From Pseudomonadota bacterium (lineage in GTDB: Bacteria > Pseudomonadota > Alphaproteobacteria > Azospirillales > Azospirillaceae), in contig JAEYPE010000140.1 in assembly GCA_023411035.1 (NCBI GenBank), forward strand, positions 1 through 14,269: a DNA stretch of 14,269 nt, given 5' to 3'. Below are positions 1 through 6,189 of the stretch, piece by piece (the first letter of the stretch is position 1; every line of letters begins with the position of its first letter). The notes beneath the pieces are model-generated. The model was not told the origin of the DNA. It made no database searches and was given only the letters and a program-made list of their open reading frames with translations. Position numbers and translations under genes: made by a program.

Positions 1-1198
1 AGGTCGAATAGATCGCGCAGAAGGGCTTGAAGCCCTCCGTCGCCAGCCCGGCGGCGAAGGTCACCGCGTGCTGCTCGGCGATGCCGACGTCGAAGCAGCG
101 CTCCGGGAAGCGCTGGGCGAACAGGTCGAGCCCGGTGCCCGAGGGCATGGCCGCGGTGATGCCGAGGATGGCGGGATCGCGCTCGGCCTCGGCGATCAGG
201 GCATTGGCGAAGACGCGGGTGTAGGTCGGCGCGTTGGACTTCGGCTTGGCCTGGGTGCCGGTGACGACATCGAACTTGGCGACCGCGTGCAGCTTGTCGG
301 CGGACGCCTCGGCGGGGCCGTAGCCCTTGCCCTTCCTGGTGACGACGTGGATCAGCACGGGCTTGTCGTCGTCGGCGTCGCGCACGTTCTGGAGGACCGG
401 CAGCAGATGCTCCAGATTGTGCCCGTCGATCGGGCCGATGTAGTAGAAGCCCATCTCCTCGAACAGCGTGCCGCCGGTGACCATGCCGCGGGCGTATTCC
501 TCCGCCCGGCGGGCCGCCGTGCGCAGCGGGCGGGGCAACTGCTCCGCGATGTCCTTCGCCAGATGGCGCAGCGACAGATAGGGCTTCGAGGAGATCAGCC
601 GCGACAGGTACGCGCTCATCGCGCCGACCGGGGGCGCGATGGACATGTCGTTGTCGTTCAGGATGACGACCAGCTTGCTGTTCGCCGACCCGGCGTTGTT
701 CATCGCCTCATACGCCATGCCGGCGCTCATGGCGCCGTCGCCGATCACGGCGATCACATGGTTGTCGCGGCCCAGCCGGTCGCGCGCCACCGCCATGCCC
801 AGCCCCGCGGAGATGGAGGTAGAGCTGTGGCCGGCGCCGAAGGGATCGTATTCGCTTTCCGACCGGTTGGTGAAGCCCGACAGCCCGCCGCCCATGCGCA
901 GGGTGCGGATGCGGTCGCGGCGCCCGGTCAGGATCTTGTGCGGATAGCACTGGTGCCCGACGTCCCAGATCAGCCGGTCGGCCGGGGTGTCGAACACGTA
1001 ATGCAGGGCGACGGTCAATTCGACCACCCCCAGCCCGGCGCCCAGATGCCCGCCCGTCACCGACACCGCGCTGATGGTTTCGGTCCGCAACTCGTCGGCC
1101 ACCTGCCGGAGCTGTTCTGGCTTGAGCGCACGCAGGTCGGCGGGGGTGTTTACGCGGTCGAGAAGCGGCGTCTTGTCGTTGGGGGTCACGTTCAGCAC
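1..1198 (-). CDS. dxs: 1-deoxy-D-xylulose-5-phosphate synthase, partial (C-terminus beyond left edge)
   Basis: Condenses pyruvate and glyceraldehyde 3-phosphate to DXP, the first step of the MEP isoprenoid pathway and a branch point to thiamine and pyridoxal phosphate; cytosolic and thiamine-diphosphate dependent. About 399 codons are present of a family length near 640. Visible marks are GGHLG (49-53), GHQCYPHKIL (81-90), GAGHSSTSIS (121-130), the thiamine-diphosphate motif GDGAMSAG (153-160) with its NDND partner (181-184), and the catalytic glutamate in IAEQHAVTFAAG close to the window edge. The frame was read by hand and is unbroken. Start: GTG at 1198 lies 2 bases after GGAGG (1205-1201), while a second in-frame GTG at 1189 lies 11 bases after it. 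Both spacings are off-optimum, so the start is uncertain by three codons. It follows ispA by 9 bases and is probably co-transcribed with xseB-ispA. Confidence 0.96.
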   Translation of the reverse strand, partial: MLNVTPNDKTPLLDRVNTPADLRALKPEQLRQVADELRTETISAVSVTGGHLGAGLGVVELTVALHYVFDTPADRLIWDVGHQCYPHKILTGRRDRIRTLRMGGGLSGFTNRSESEYDPFGAGHSSTSISAGLGMAVARDRLGRDNHVIAVIGDGAMSAGMAYEAMNNAGSANSKLVVILNDNDMSIAPPVGAMSAYLSRLISSKPYLSLRHLAKDIAEQLPRPLRTAARRAEEYARGMVTGGTLFEEMGFYYIGPIDGHNLEHLLPVLQNVRDADDDKPVLIHVVTRKGKGYGPAEASADKLHAVAKFDVVTGTQAKPKSNAPTYTRVFANALIAEAERDPAILGITAAMPSGTGLDLFAQRFPERCFDVGIAEQHAVTFAAGLATEGFKPFCAIYST

Positions 1199-1207
1199 GT
1201 CCTCCGT

Positions 1208-2098
1208 TCAGGTCCGCCGCGCGACGACGAAGTCGGCGACCGCTTTGAGGATATCGGCCCGCCCGTCGAAGATCTCCAGGTGCGCCTTGGCCTGGACGGC
1301 CAGCATCGCCGCCTGCGAGCGGGCGCGGTCCTGCCCGAGGATGGACACGAAGGTCGACTTTCCGGCCTCCGCGTCGCGCCCGACCGACTTGCCGGTCTCG
1401 GCTTCCGTCCCTTCCACGTCCAGCAGGTCGTCCACGATCTGGAAGGCCAGCCCCAGGTCGTGGGCGTAGGCGCGCAGCGCGTGACGCTGCGGCGGCGGGG
1501 CCTTGCCCAGGATGCCGCCGGCCTCGCAGGAGAAGGCGATCATGTCGCCGGTCTTCATGCGCTGGAGCCGCGTCGTGGTGCCCAGATCGAAGGCTTCATG
1601 CTCGGCGATCAGGTCGAGCATCTGGCCGCCGACCATGCCGTGCGGCCCCGCCGCCTTGGCGAGTGCCGCAACGAGCTGGCAGCGCACGTTCGGGTCCTCG
1701 TGCGTCGCCGGGTCGGCCAGCACCTCGAAGGCGTAGGTCAACAGCCCGTCGCCGGCCAGGATGGCGGTCGCCTCGTCGAACTTGCGGTGCACGGTGGGTT
1801 GGCCGCGGCGCAGGTCGCCGTCGTCCATCGCCGGCAAATCGTCGTGGACCAGCGAATAGCTGTGGACGAACTCCACCGCCACGGCCACCCGCAGCGCGCA
1901 GTCCGGGTTGACGCCGAACAGGGCGGCGGACTGGCACACCAGGAAGGGGCGCAACCGCTTGCCGCCGTTCAGACAGCCGTAGCGCATCGCCTCCAGCACA
2001 CGGGACTCGGGAAGGTCGGTGGTCGGCAGGAGATGCAGGATCGCACGCTCCACATCCGCCGCCATGTCGGCCATGGCTGTCTTGAGGTCGGTCTGCAC
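1208..2098 (-). CDS. ispA: Polyprenyl (geranyl/farnesyl diphosphate) synthase
   Basis: Adds isopentenyl diphosphate to allylic diphosphates to make GPP/FPP for quinones, hopanoids and undecaprenyl carrier. With the GTG start at 2098 it is 296 residues, the usual length for IspA. The first aspartate-rich motif DDLPAMDD (86-93) is followed by RRGQPTVH, and the second DDLLD (223-227) sits in FQIVDDLLDVEG. GGKRLRP (45-51) supplies the diphosphate-binding Lys/Arg. Start choice: an in-frame ATG at 2137 would give 309 residues, but it has no ribosome site and would overlap xseB by 38 bases. GTG 2098 begins one base after the xseB stop and suggests translational coupling, though its own Shine-Dalgarno is weak. 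The product length class (C15 against C10 or C20) is inferred from family and context, not proven. Confidence 0.93.
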   Translation of the reverse strand: MQTDLKTAMADMAADVERAILHLLPTTDLPESRVLEAMRYGCLNGGKRLRPFLVCQSAALFGVNPDCALRVAVAVEFVHSYSLVHDDLPAMDDGDLRRGQPTVHRKFDEATAILAGDGLLTYAFEVLADPATHEDPNVRCQLVAALAKAAGPHGMVGGQMLDLIAEHEAFDLGTTTRLQRMKTGDMIAFSCEAGGILGKAPPPQRHALRAYAHDLGLAFQIVDDLLDVEGTEAETGKSVGRDAEAGKSTFVSILGQDRARSQAAMLAVQAKAHLEIFDGRADILKAVADFVVARRT

Positions 2099-2099
2099 G

Positions 2100-2354
2100 T
2101 CAGTCGATCCGGGCGGGTTCGGTTCCAAGGGTGCCATCGGCGGCGACGGTGATGCGGTCGATCTTGGCCTGGGCCTCCCGCAGCTTGGCCTCGCAATGGC
2201 GTTTCAGCGCGGTGCCGCGCTCGTAGGAGGAAATCGCGTCGTCGAGCTTGCCGCGCCCGTCCTCGAGCTGGCGCACGATGCGCTCCAGTTCGGCCAGCGC
2301 GTCCTCGAAGCTGAGGGCGGCGATGTCGGGGGGAATGTTAGCGAGGTCAGCCAT
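2100..2354 (-). CDS. xseB: Exodeoxyribonuclease VII small subunit
   Basis: Small subunit of exonuclease VII, which binds the XseA large subunit and helps process single-stranded DNA ends. The 84-residue product matches the family: SFEDALAELERIVRQLE (15-31) and a helical GRGKLDDAISSYERGTAL (34-51), followed by a charged helix KRHCEAKLREAQAKIDRI that ends with the usual acidic tail. The start is the ATG at 2354, preceded by a GGA-type Shine-Dalgarno (GGATGGATC). An upstream in-frame TTG at 2369 would add five residues and is less likely. The order xseB-ispA-dxs is a long-known bacterial arrangement, and the spacing here fits a single transcript. No xseA is in the window. Confidence 0.93.
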   Translation of the reverse strand: MADLANIPPDIAALSFEDALAELERIVRQLEDGRGKLDDAISSYERGTALKRHCEAKLREAQAKIDRITVAADGTLGTEPARID

Positions 2355-2438
2355 GATCCATCCGGCCAATGATCCAAACGATGGGGTGCCCGCGATGGGA
2401 CCGAAACCCGAAACTATGATCCGGCCCCCGAATGCGCA

Positions 2439-2477
2439 AGGCCCGCGGCGGGCGTATTACGCTCCCGCCACGGGCCT
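2439..2477 (-). terminator. Hairpin between the deacetylase gene and xseB
   Basis: Arms 2439-2452 and 2464-2477 (AGGCCCG-C-GGCGGG against CCCGCC-A-CGGGCCT) enclose an 11-base loop. The one mismatch is C/A on the plus strand but becomes a U-G wobble in a minus-strand transcript, so the stem is complete only in RNA read leftwards. It begins 21 bases past the deacetylase stop. A T-run is poor (CCTTGCGCATT), so it may be a weak intrinsic terminator or a 3'-end stabilising structure. Confidence 0.6.
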
Positions 2478-2497
2478 AGCCGGAAGAACCGGAGGGT

Positions 2498-3427
2498 TCA
2501 GCAGTACATCAGTTCGCGCACATGGGCGGCGGTGGCCGAGGCCAGGGCGCGCAGGTTGTAGCCGCCTTCCAGAACCGACACGATGCGGGCGCCGCAATGG
2601 GTGCGGGCCAGATCGCCCAGCTTTCGCGTGGCCCAGGCGAAGTCGTCGTCGGTCAGGTGAAGCCCGGCCAGCGGGTCGCGCGAATGGGCGTCGAACCCGG
2701 CGGAGATGATGAGAAGGTCCGGTTTGAAATGGTCGATGGCCGGCAGGATGATGTGGGTCATCGCGTGCCGGAACTCCGGCGAGCCGGACATGGCGGCGAG
2801 CGGCGCGTTGATGCAGTTGCCGTATTCGCCCTTTTCCCCCGCGTCGCCCGTGCCGGGATAGAGCGGCGACTGGTGGGTCGAGCAGTAGAGCATGTCCGGG
2901 TCGCGCTGGAAGATGTCCTGCGTTCCGTTGCCGTGGTGGACGTCGAAATCCATCACCGCCACCCGCTGCAAACCGTGCACCGCCCGCGCGTGGTAGGCGC
3001 CGACCGCGGCGTTGTTGAACAGGCAGAAGCCCATGGCCTTTTCATATTCGGCATGGTGCCCCGGCGGGCGCACGGCGCAGAAGGCGTTGCGCGAATGGCC
3101 CGACGCCACCGCGTCCACCGCCGCGACCACAGCCCCGGCGGCGCGCAGCGCGGCCTCGCCCGAGCCGGGGGAAATCACCGTGTCCGCGTCGATGCCGGCA
3201 TGTTCCTGCTCCGGCACCAGGGCCAGGATGCGCTCCACATGCTCCCGCGGGTGGGCTCGGGAGATCTGCTCGATGGTGGCGAGCGGCGCTTCCTGCCTTT
3301 CGAGCATGTAGAATTCTTCGGTTTCAAGCGCCGCCAGCACGGAGCGAAGCCGGTCGGCGCATTCCGGATGGCCCAGCCCTGTGTCGTGGTCCAGGCAGGC
3401 GGCGTGGGTGAACAGGCTGGTAAACAT
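2498..3427 (-). CDS. Histone deacetylase / acetylpolyamine amidohydrolase family protein
   Basis: Zinc-dependent amidohydrolase of the class II HDAC-like bacterial family, which removes acetyl groups from lysines, polyamines or other acyl amides. The substrate cannot be told from sequence. Its 309 residues carry PPGHHAE (121-127, the two active-site histidines), VMDFDVHHGNGTQDIF (158-173, metal ligands D162 and H164), SAGFDAHSRDPL (242-253, metal ligand D246) and LEGGYN (286-291, catalytic tyrosine Y290). All catalytic residues are present. The start at ATG 3427 gives the usual FTHxxCLxHDTGxGHPE opening. An in-frame ATG at 3475 preceded by AGGA would add 16 basic residues and cannot be excluded. 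It stands alone between tusA, 192 bases upstream, and the hairpin at 2439-2477, so it is probably its own transcription unit. Confidence 0.92.
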   Translation of the reverse strand: MFTSLFTHAACLDHDTGLGHPECADRLRSVLAALETEEFYMLERQEAPLATIEQISRAHPREHVERILALVPEQEHAGIDADTVISPGSGEAALRAAGAVVAAVDAVASGHSRNAFCAVRPPGHHAEYEKAMGFCLFNNAAVGAYHARAVHGLQRVAVMDFDVHHGNGTQDIFQRDPDMLYCSTHQSPLYPGTGDAGEKGEYGNCINAPLAAMSGSPEFRHAMTHIILPAIDHFKPDLLIISAGFDAHSRDPLAGLHLTDDDFAWATRKLGDLARTHCGARIVSVLEGGYNLRALASATAAHVRELMYC

Positions 3428-3479
3428 GCTTTTCTGTCTTTTTCGTTTGTGTTCGAGGCATTTCCCTGCGCCCATTGTT

Positions 3480-3504
3480 CCTGTATCGCTAATGAAAGTA
3501 CAGG
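3480..3504. promoter_or_regulatory. Inverted repeat upstream of the deacetylase gene
   Basis: CCTGTA (3480-3485) and TACAGG (3499-3504) form a perfect 6-base dyad with a 13-base spacer, 53 bases upstream of the chosen deacetylase start. Half-site centres are 19 bases apart, nearly two helical turns, as for a dimeric regulator. The left arm also contributes the AGGA in front of the alternative start at 3475. Binding is inference only. Confidence 0.3.
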
Positions 3505-3619
3505 CTGATTCCGGGGCTTATCGTCACATCCCCCCAACCGCGATCACCACTCCCTTTGCGCGGTGAGCGTGCAGGTCGCCCCCCGCGGCGCCCCCTTGCG
3601 GCAACCTTCTGCGATTGGG

Positions 3620-3847
3620 TCAGGCGCAGCGCTCGATCACGAAACGGTAGACTCCCCCTTCCTCAGTGCTGGAGACAAGCCGGTTGCCGGTGGCTTCGCA
3701 GAAGGCGGCGAAATCCTTGGGCGCGCTGGGGTCCGTCGCCTCGACGGCCAGCGTCGACCCGGCGGGGACCGTCTTCAGCGCCTTGCGCGCACGCAGCACC
3801 GGCAGCGGGCATTGCAGCCCCTTCGCGTCAAGCGTCTGATCGGCCAT
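3620..3847 (-). CDS. TusA-family sulfurtransferase (sulfur carrier)
   Basis: Small cytosolic carrier that holds sulfur as a persulfide on one cysteine and passes it to tRNA thiolation, molybdenum cofactor or sulfur-oxidation pathways; which one cannot be read from sequence. The 75 residues show the family signature LDAKGLQCPLPVLRARKAL (6-24) with the CPxP cysteine at position 13, a beta-alpha-beta-alpha pattern, and the hydrophobic end VYRFVIERCA. The ATG at 3847 follows AAGGA with a short 3-base spacer. It is transcribed divergently from a BigR/SqrR-like persulfide sensor gene across 258 bases, which suggests a sulfide or persulfide-related role. It could be the housekeeping TusA or one of the paralogous TusA-like proteins. 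Confidence 0.9.
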   Translation of the reverse strand: MADQTLDAKGLQCPLPVLRARKALKTVPAGSTLAVEATDPSAPKDFAAFCEATGNRLVSSTEEGGVYRFVIERCA

Positions 3848-3992
3848 CGTTCCTTGCACTCCTTCGGGCACCGTCGCGGCAATCCTAGAACGGAGGCGGC
3901 GGCCCCTCAACTCCGATAGAGGATGGCTCCGCGTGCGGGGGCTTCGCGCGCGGGGAACATTCTCGCAACTACGGGACTTCCACGGGTAGACA

Positions 3993-4057
3993 GCACGATG
4001 CAGTCTTCCATATGCTTGAACACGAACGATAAATGGCGGTCCGGCGACGCACGATGC
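3993..4057. repeat. Nine-base direct repeat in the divergent tusA/repressor region
   Basis: GCACGATGC occurs at 3993-4001 and again at 4049-4057, 56 bases apart, in the 258-base space between the tusA-like gene and the ArsR-family gene. The two copies could be repeated operator half-sites or chance. I see no further extension of the identity. Confidence 0.25.
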
Positions 4058-4061
4058 GAGC

Positions 4062-4079
4062 GCAACGGTTCGCCGTTGC
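4062..4079. promoter_or_regulatory. Perfect dyad / UUCG-loop hairpin before the persulfide-sensor gene
   Basis: GCAACGG (4062-4068) and CCGTTGC (4073-4079) are exact inverted copies around TTCG, ending 26 bases before the repressor ATG. As DNA this is a compact dyad suited to an autoregulating ArsR-family dimer. As RNA it would be a 7-pair hairpin with a UUCG loop in the leader. Neither role is shown. The SqrR-type ATTC-N8-GAAT site was looked for in this region and not found. Confidence 0.4.
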
Positions 4080-4105
4080 ATGGTGCCGACAGAGACGGTC
4101 GTTTC

Positions 4106-4465
4106 ATGAACATTGCCGATCTGCAAAGCAACGCACGGCGGGCCAGCACGCTGCTCAAAGCCATGAGCAACGAGCGCCGCCTGCTCATTCTGTGCTACCT
4201 GAGCGAGGGTGAAAAGTCGGTCGGCGAGTTGGAGGAACTGGTGGATCTCAGCCAGTCGGCCCTGTCCCAGCATCTGGCGCGCCTGCGCCGCGACAAGCTG
4301 GTGCGGACGCGGCGGGCCGCCCAGAACATCTATTACTCGCTGAACGGGCACGAAGCACAGACCATCATGGCCACGCTGCACGGCCTGTACTGCGCCCCCG
4401 TCGCCGCCCGCAAGAAGGACGAGGGCTCCCCCGCCGCGGAGGAACCCAGCGGCATCCCGGCCTGA
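4106..4465 (+). CDS. ArsR-family repressor of BigR/SqrR type (persulfide-responsive)
   Basis: Winged-helix transcription repressor. The 119-residue product has a helix-turn-helix with recognition segment LSQSALSQHLARLRRDKLV (48-66) and a beta-wing VRTRRAAQNIYYSL (66-79). Two cysteines, C30 in RRLLILCYL and C96 in LHGLYCAP, are 66 residues apart. In the SqrR and BigR regulators the two persulfide-sensing cysteines are likewise 66 apart (C41/C107 in SqrR), so reactive sulfur sensing by an internal polysulfide bridge is a fair inference. No metal-binding CVC motif of classical ArsR is present. The start at ATG 4106 matches the family N-terminus. Upstream frame-open sequence to 3923 lacks family similarity, and the Shine-Dalgarno is weak. 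Divergent tusA is a plausible target. Confidence 0.88.
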   Translation: MNIADLQSNARRASTLLKAMSNERRLLILCYLSEGEKSVGELEELVDLSQSALSQHLARLRRDKLVRTRRAAQNIYYSLNGHEAQTIMATLHGLYCAPVAARKKDEGSPAAEEPSGIPA

Positions 4466-4485
4466 ACGCTTCTTTTCTCAGGCCG
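4458..4485. terminator. Hairpin overlapping the repressor stop, between convergent genes
   Basis: CGGCCTGA (4458-4465) and TCAGGCCG (4478-4485) pair perfectly with a 12-base loop. The left arm contains the stop codon of the ArsR-family gene, and the right arm ends 10 bases before the DUF423 stop. It may end transcription from both sides. There is no strong T-run on either strand, so the role is uncertain. Confidence 0.45.
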
Positions 4486-4495
4486 CCTTCGTCCT

Positions 4496-4900
4496 TCAGG
4501 TCCTTTCGAAGGTACGCCGCCCGAACAGCAGGGCCGCCAGGGCCAGGACCAGCCAGCCCAGGATGAGGGCGCTTCCCCCGGTCGGGGCCGTCATGGCGAT
4601 GGGCAGCGGGCCGATGGTGGCGGTGGCGTAGAGCGTTCCGCTGAACAGCAGGATTCCGGCAACGAACAGCCACCCCGACAGGCGCAGCGCCAGCCGCGCC
4701 GGTCCGTCGGCGGTGCGAAGCAGGGCGACCAGCGCGACGAGCGCCAGCGCGTGCCACATCTGGTATTGCCCGGCCAGCCGGAACAGTTCCTGCCCGCGCG
4801 GGTCCCCGGCAAGCCCGTGGCTGGCGTAGGCGCCGGCCCCCACCGCTACGGCGCCGTTCAGGGCCGCGAAGGCCACCCAGAGCCGATCAACCAGTCCCAT
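4496..4900 (-). CDS. DUF423 family small integral membrane protein
   Basis: Function unknown. The 134-residue protein has about four hydrophobic helices (roughly 8-27, 46-62, 72-95 and 104-126). The family hallmarks are an N-terminal AALNGAVAVGAGAYASHGL (12-30), the segment AGQYQMWHALALV (43-55), SGTLYATA (87-94) and TAPTGGSALILGW (104-116). This layout is that of DUF423/YgdD-type inner-membrane proteins. The ATG at 4900 follows GGAGAG with a proper spacer. It converges with the repressor gene 30 bases away and is divergent from the receiver-domain gene. Context gives no clear role. Confidence 0.9.
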   Translation of the reverse strand: MGLVDRLWVAFAALNGAVAVGAGAYASHGLAGDPRGQELFRLAGQYQMWHALALVALVALLRTADGPARLALRLSGWLFVAGILLFSGTLYATATIGPLPIAMTAPTGGSALILGWLVLALAALLFGRRTFERT

Positions 4901-5047
4901 GCTTTCTCTCCACGCTGGCCGCCCGCATGCCTTCCGGCGCGGGCAACGAAAAGTTCGAACTCGTAACCGTTTGGCCCGCCCCTTGCTGTGAACGGGCCTG
5001 CCGGTCGCTGCAAACCCCGGATAACCGGGAGTCCTCAGCGGTTCGGC

Positions 5048-5061
5048 GCAAATTGATTTGC
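5048..5061. promoter_or_regulatory. Perfect palindrome just upstream of the receiver gene
   Basis: GCAAAT-TG-ATTTGC is an exact dyad, AT-rich against a GC-rich background, ending 16 bases before the GTG at 5078. The position fits an operator near a promoter or start. A weaker CCCGG-ATAA-CCGGG hairpin lies at 5016-5029 in the same 177-base divergent region (4901-5077). No clear promoter boxes could be assigned. Confidence 0.35.
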
Positions 5062-5077
5062 AAAATGCCAAAGGCTC

Positions 5078-5602
5078 GTGGTGGACCGCAACATTCTGCA
5101 CCGACAGCCGCCGGGTCCTCCCCGCGCCGTGCCGCCGAACCCCGTGGAGGAGCGGTTGAACGCCTGGGCTCGATCGCGCGGCGGGCATCTGCTGGTGGTG
5201 GACGACAGCCCCACCAACCGGCTTCTCACCGCGGCGCTGATGCGCAAGGCCGGCTTCGACGTGGACACCGCGGACGGTGGGGCCGAGGCCGTCGCCTCCA
5301 TCGCCACGGCGGAGGCTCCCTACGACGCCGTCCTGATGGACGTCGCCATGCCCGAGGTGGACGGGATCGCAGCGACTCTGACCATCCGGGCGATGCCCGG
5401 CCCCCGCGGCAAGGTGCCGATCATCGCGGTCACCGCCCATGGCTTCGCCGAGGACCGCGACCGTTGCCTGTTCGCCGGAATGAACGATTACGTGCTCAAG
5501 CCGGTGCGCCGCCCCGAACTTCTGGCCGCGCTGGAACGCTGGCTGAAGCCCTGGGCGCCGGAGGATGGCGCCGTTGTCAGAAGGACGACCCCGGCTCCTT
5601 GA
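5078..5602 (+). CDS. Stand-alone response regulator receiver protein (CheY-like)
   Basis: Single receiver (REC) domain of 174 residues with a proline-rich N-terminal tail of about 35 residues and no DNA-binding or enzymatic output domain. Acidic pocket D42/D43 in LLVVDDSPTN, phospho-acceptor D88 in AVLMDVAMPEVDG, switch threonine T119 in IIAVTAHG and K141 in DYVLKPVRRPELL are all present. The alpha-4 region and the MNDYVLKPV wording resemble receivers attached to hybrid histidine kinases that exchange phosphate with Hpt domains. Partner kinase is not in the window. The start is one of two adjacent GTG codons (5078 or 5081) after AAAGG. The 3' end overlaps the convergent DUF924 gene by 26 bases. 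Confidence 0.9.
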   Translation: MVDRNILHRQPPGPPRAVPPNPVEERLNAWARSRGGHLLVVDDSPTNRLLTAALMRKAGFDVDTADGGAEAVASIATAEAPYDAVLMDVAMPEVDGIAATLTIRAMPGPRGKVPIIAVTAHGFAEDRDRCLFAGMNDYVLKPVRRPELLAALERWLKPWAPEDGAVVRRTTPAP

Positions 5603-6128
5603 GGAACTCCGCCTCCTCCGGCGTCGTCTCGCGGCCCAGGATGGCGTTGCGATGGGGGAAGCGTCCGAAGCGAGCGACGATCTCGTGGTGGCGTTCGGCG
5701 TAGCGGACGATCTCCGGTTCGCCCACCCGCTCCCGGAACAGGGTGCAGGACAGCTCCTGGCAAGCCATGTCCTCCTGATGCTCGAACGGCAGGTAGAGGA
5801 AGATCCGCTCATCCCCGTTGCATTCGAGGTCGTAGCCCTGCTCCACCGCATGGCGGGCCACCGCCAGCGCCTTGCCGTCGGTCGCGAAGGCCCGTGGCGT
5901 CCCGCGGAAAACGTTGCGCGGCACCTGATCCAACAGAACGCAGAGCGCCAGACAGCCGTCCACATCCTCCAGCCAGTGATCGTACCGCCCCGCCGCCGCG
6001 GCCTCGTGATGGGGAAGCAGCGTGTCGCGCACCGTCCGGTCGAAGCTGTCGGATTTGCGGAACCAATAGGGTTTCATCGCCTCGTCGAACCAGAAATCCA
6101 CGATCTCGTCGATCAGCCTGTCCACCAT
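5577..6128 (-). CDS. DUF924 family protein
   Basis: Uncharacterised alpha-helical (TPR-like) family common in proteobacteria and fungi. From ATG 6128 the product is 183 residues. Family blocks are EIVDFWFDEAMKPYWF near the N-terminus, CLALCVLLDQVPRNVFRGT in the middle, DERIFLYLPFEHQEDMACQE, and the C-terminal ARFGRFPHRNAILGR followed by ETTPEEAEFL; all are intact. Start choice: ATG 6128 has AAGGTGG about 8 bases upstream, whereas an in-frame GTG at 6137 would add three residues with a poorer site. The gene starts 33 bases beyond the pet terminator hairpin, so it probably has its own promoter in that gap or depends on read-through. Its 3' end overlaps the convergent receiver gene. Confidence 0.92.
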   Translation of the reverse strand: MVDRLIDEIVDFWFDEAMKPYWFRKSDSFDRTVRDTLLPHHEAAAAGRYDHWLEDVDGCLALCVLLDQVPRNVFRGTPRAFATDGKALAVARHAVEQGYDLECNGDERIFLYLPFEHQEDMACQELSCTLFRERVGEPEIVRYAERHHEIVARFGRFPHRNAILGRETTPEEAEFLKEPGSSF

Positions 6129-6154
6129 CTGCGCCACCTTCGGATTTGTTCCCC

Positions 6155-6189
6155 CATAAAAGAACAGGGCGCCCGGGGGCGCCCTGTTC
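6155..6189 (-). terminator. Intrinsic terminator of the petABC operon
   Basis: Exact inverted arms GAACAGGGCGCCC (6162-6174) and GGGCGCCCTGTTC (6177-6189). With the innermost pair open, the loop is about 4 bases. On the minus strand the stem is followed directly by TTTTAT, as expected for a factor-independent terminator 44 bases after the petC stop. The plus strand has no T-run after the stem, so it is directional. Confidence 0.88.

Noticed and set aside
68..2152. Plus-strand open frame of 694 codons opposite dxs and ispA
   Set aside because: It is antisense to two well-recognised genes, and its His/Arg/Gly/Val-rich composition is that of a mirror frame in high-GC coding DNA. No domain or ribosome site supports it.
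2355..2438. Possible small RNA or promoter in the xseB upstream gap
   Set aside because: No convincing promoter boxes or self-complementary structure apart from the hairpin already listed.
2522..3508. Plus-strand open frame of 328 codons opposite the deacetylase gene
   Set aside because: Same mirror-frame composition; all catalytic motifs of the deacetylase lie on the other strand.
3923..4105. N-terminal extension of the ArsR-family gene from ATG 3923
   Set aside because: The extra 61 residues have no family resemblance and would cover the divergent promoter and the dyad at 4062; the family N-terminus begins at ATG 4106.
3848..4381. Longer minus frame (253 codons) ending in the TusA-like protein, suggesting a fusion
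   Set aside because: The upstream part is antisense to the ArsR-family gene and lacks any domain; the TusA-like protein has its own ATG and AAGGA at normal length.
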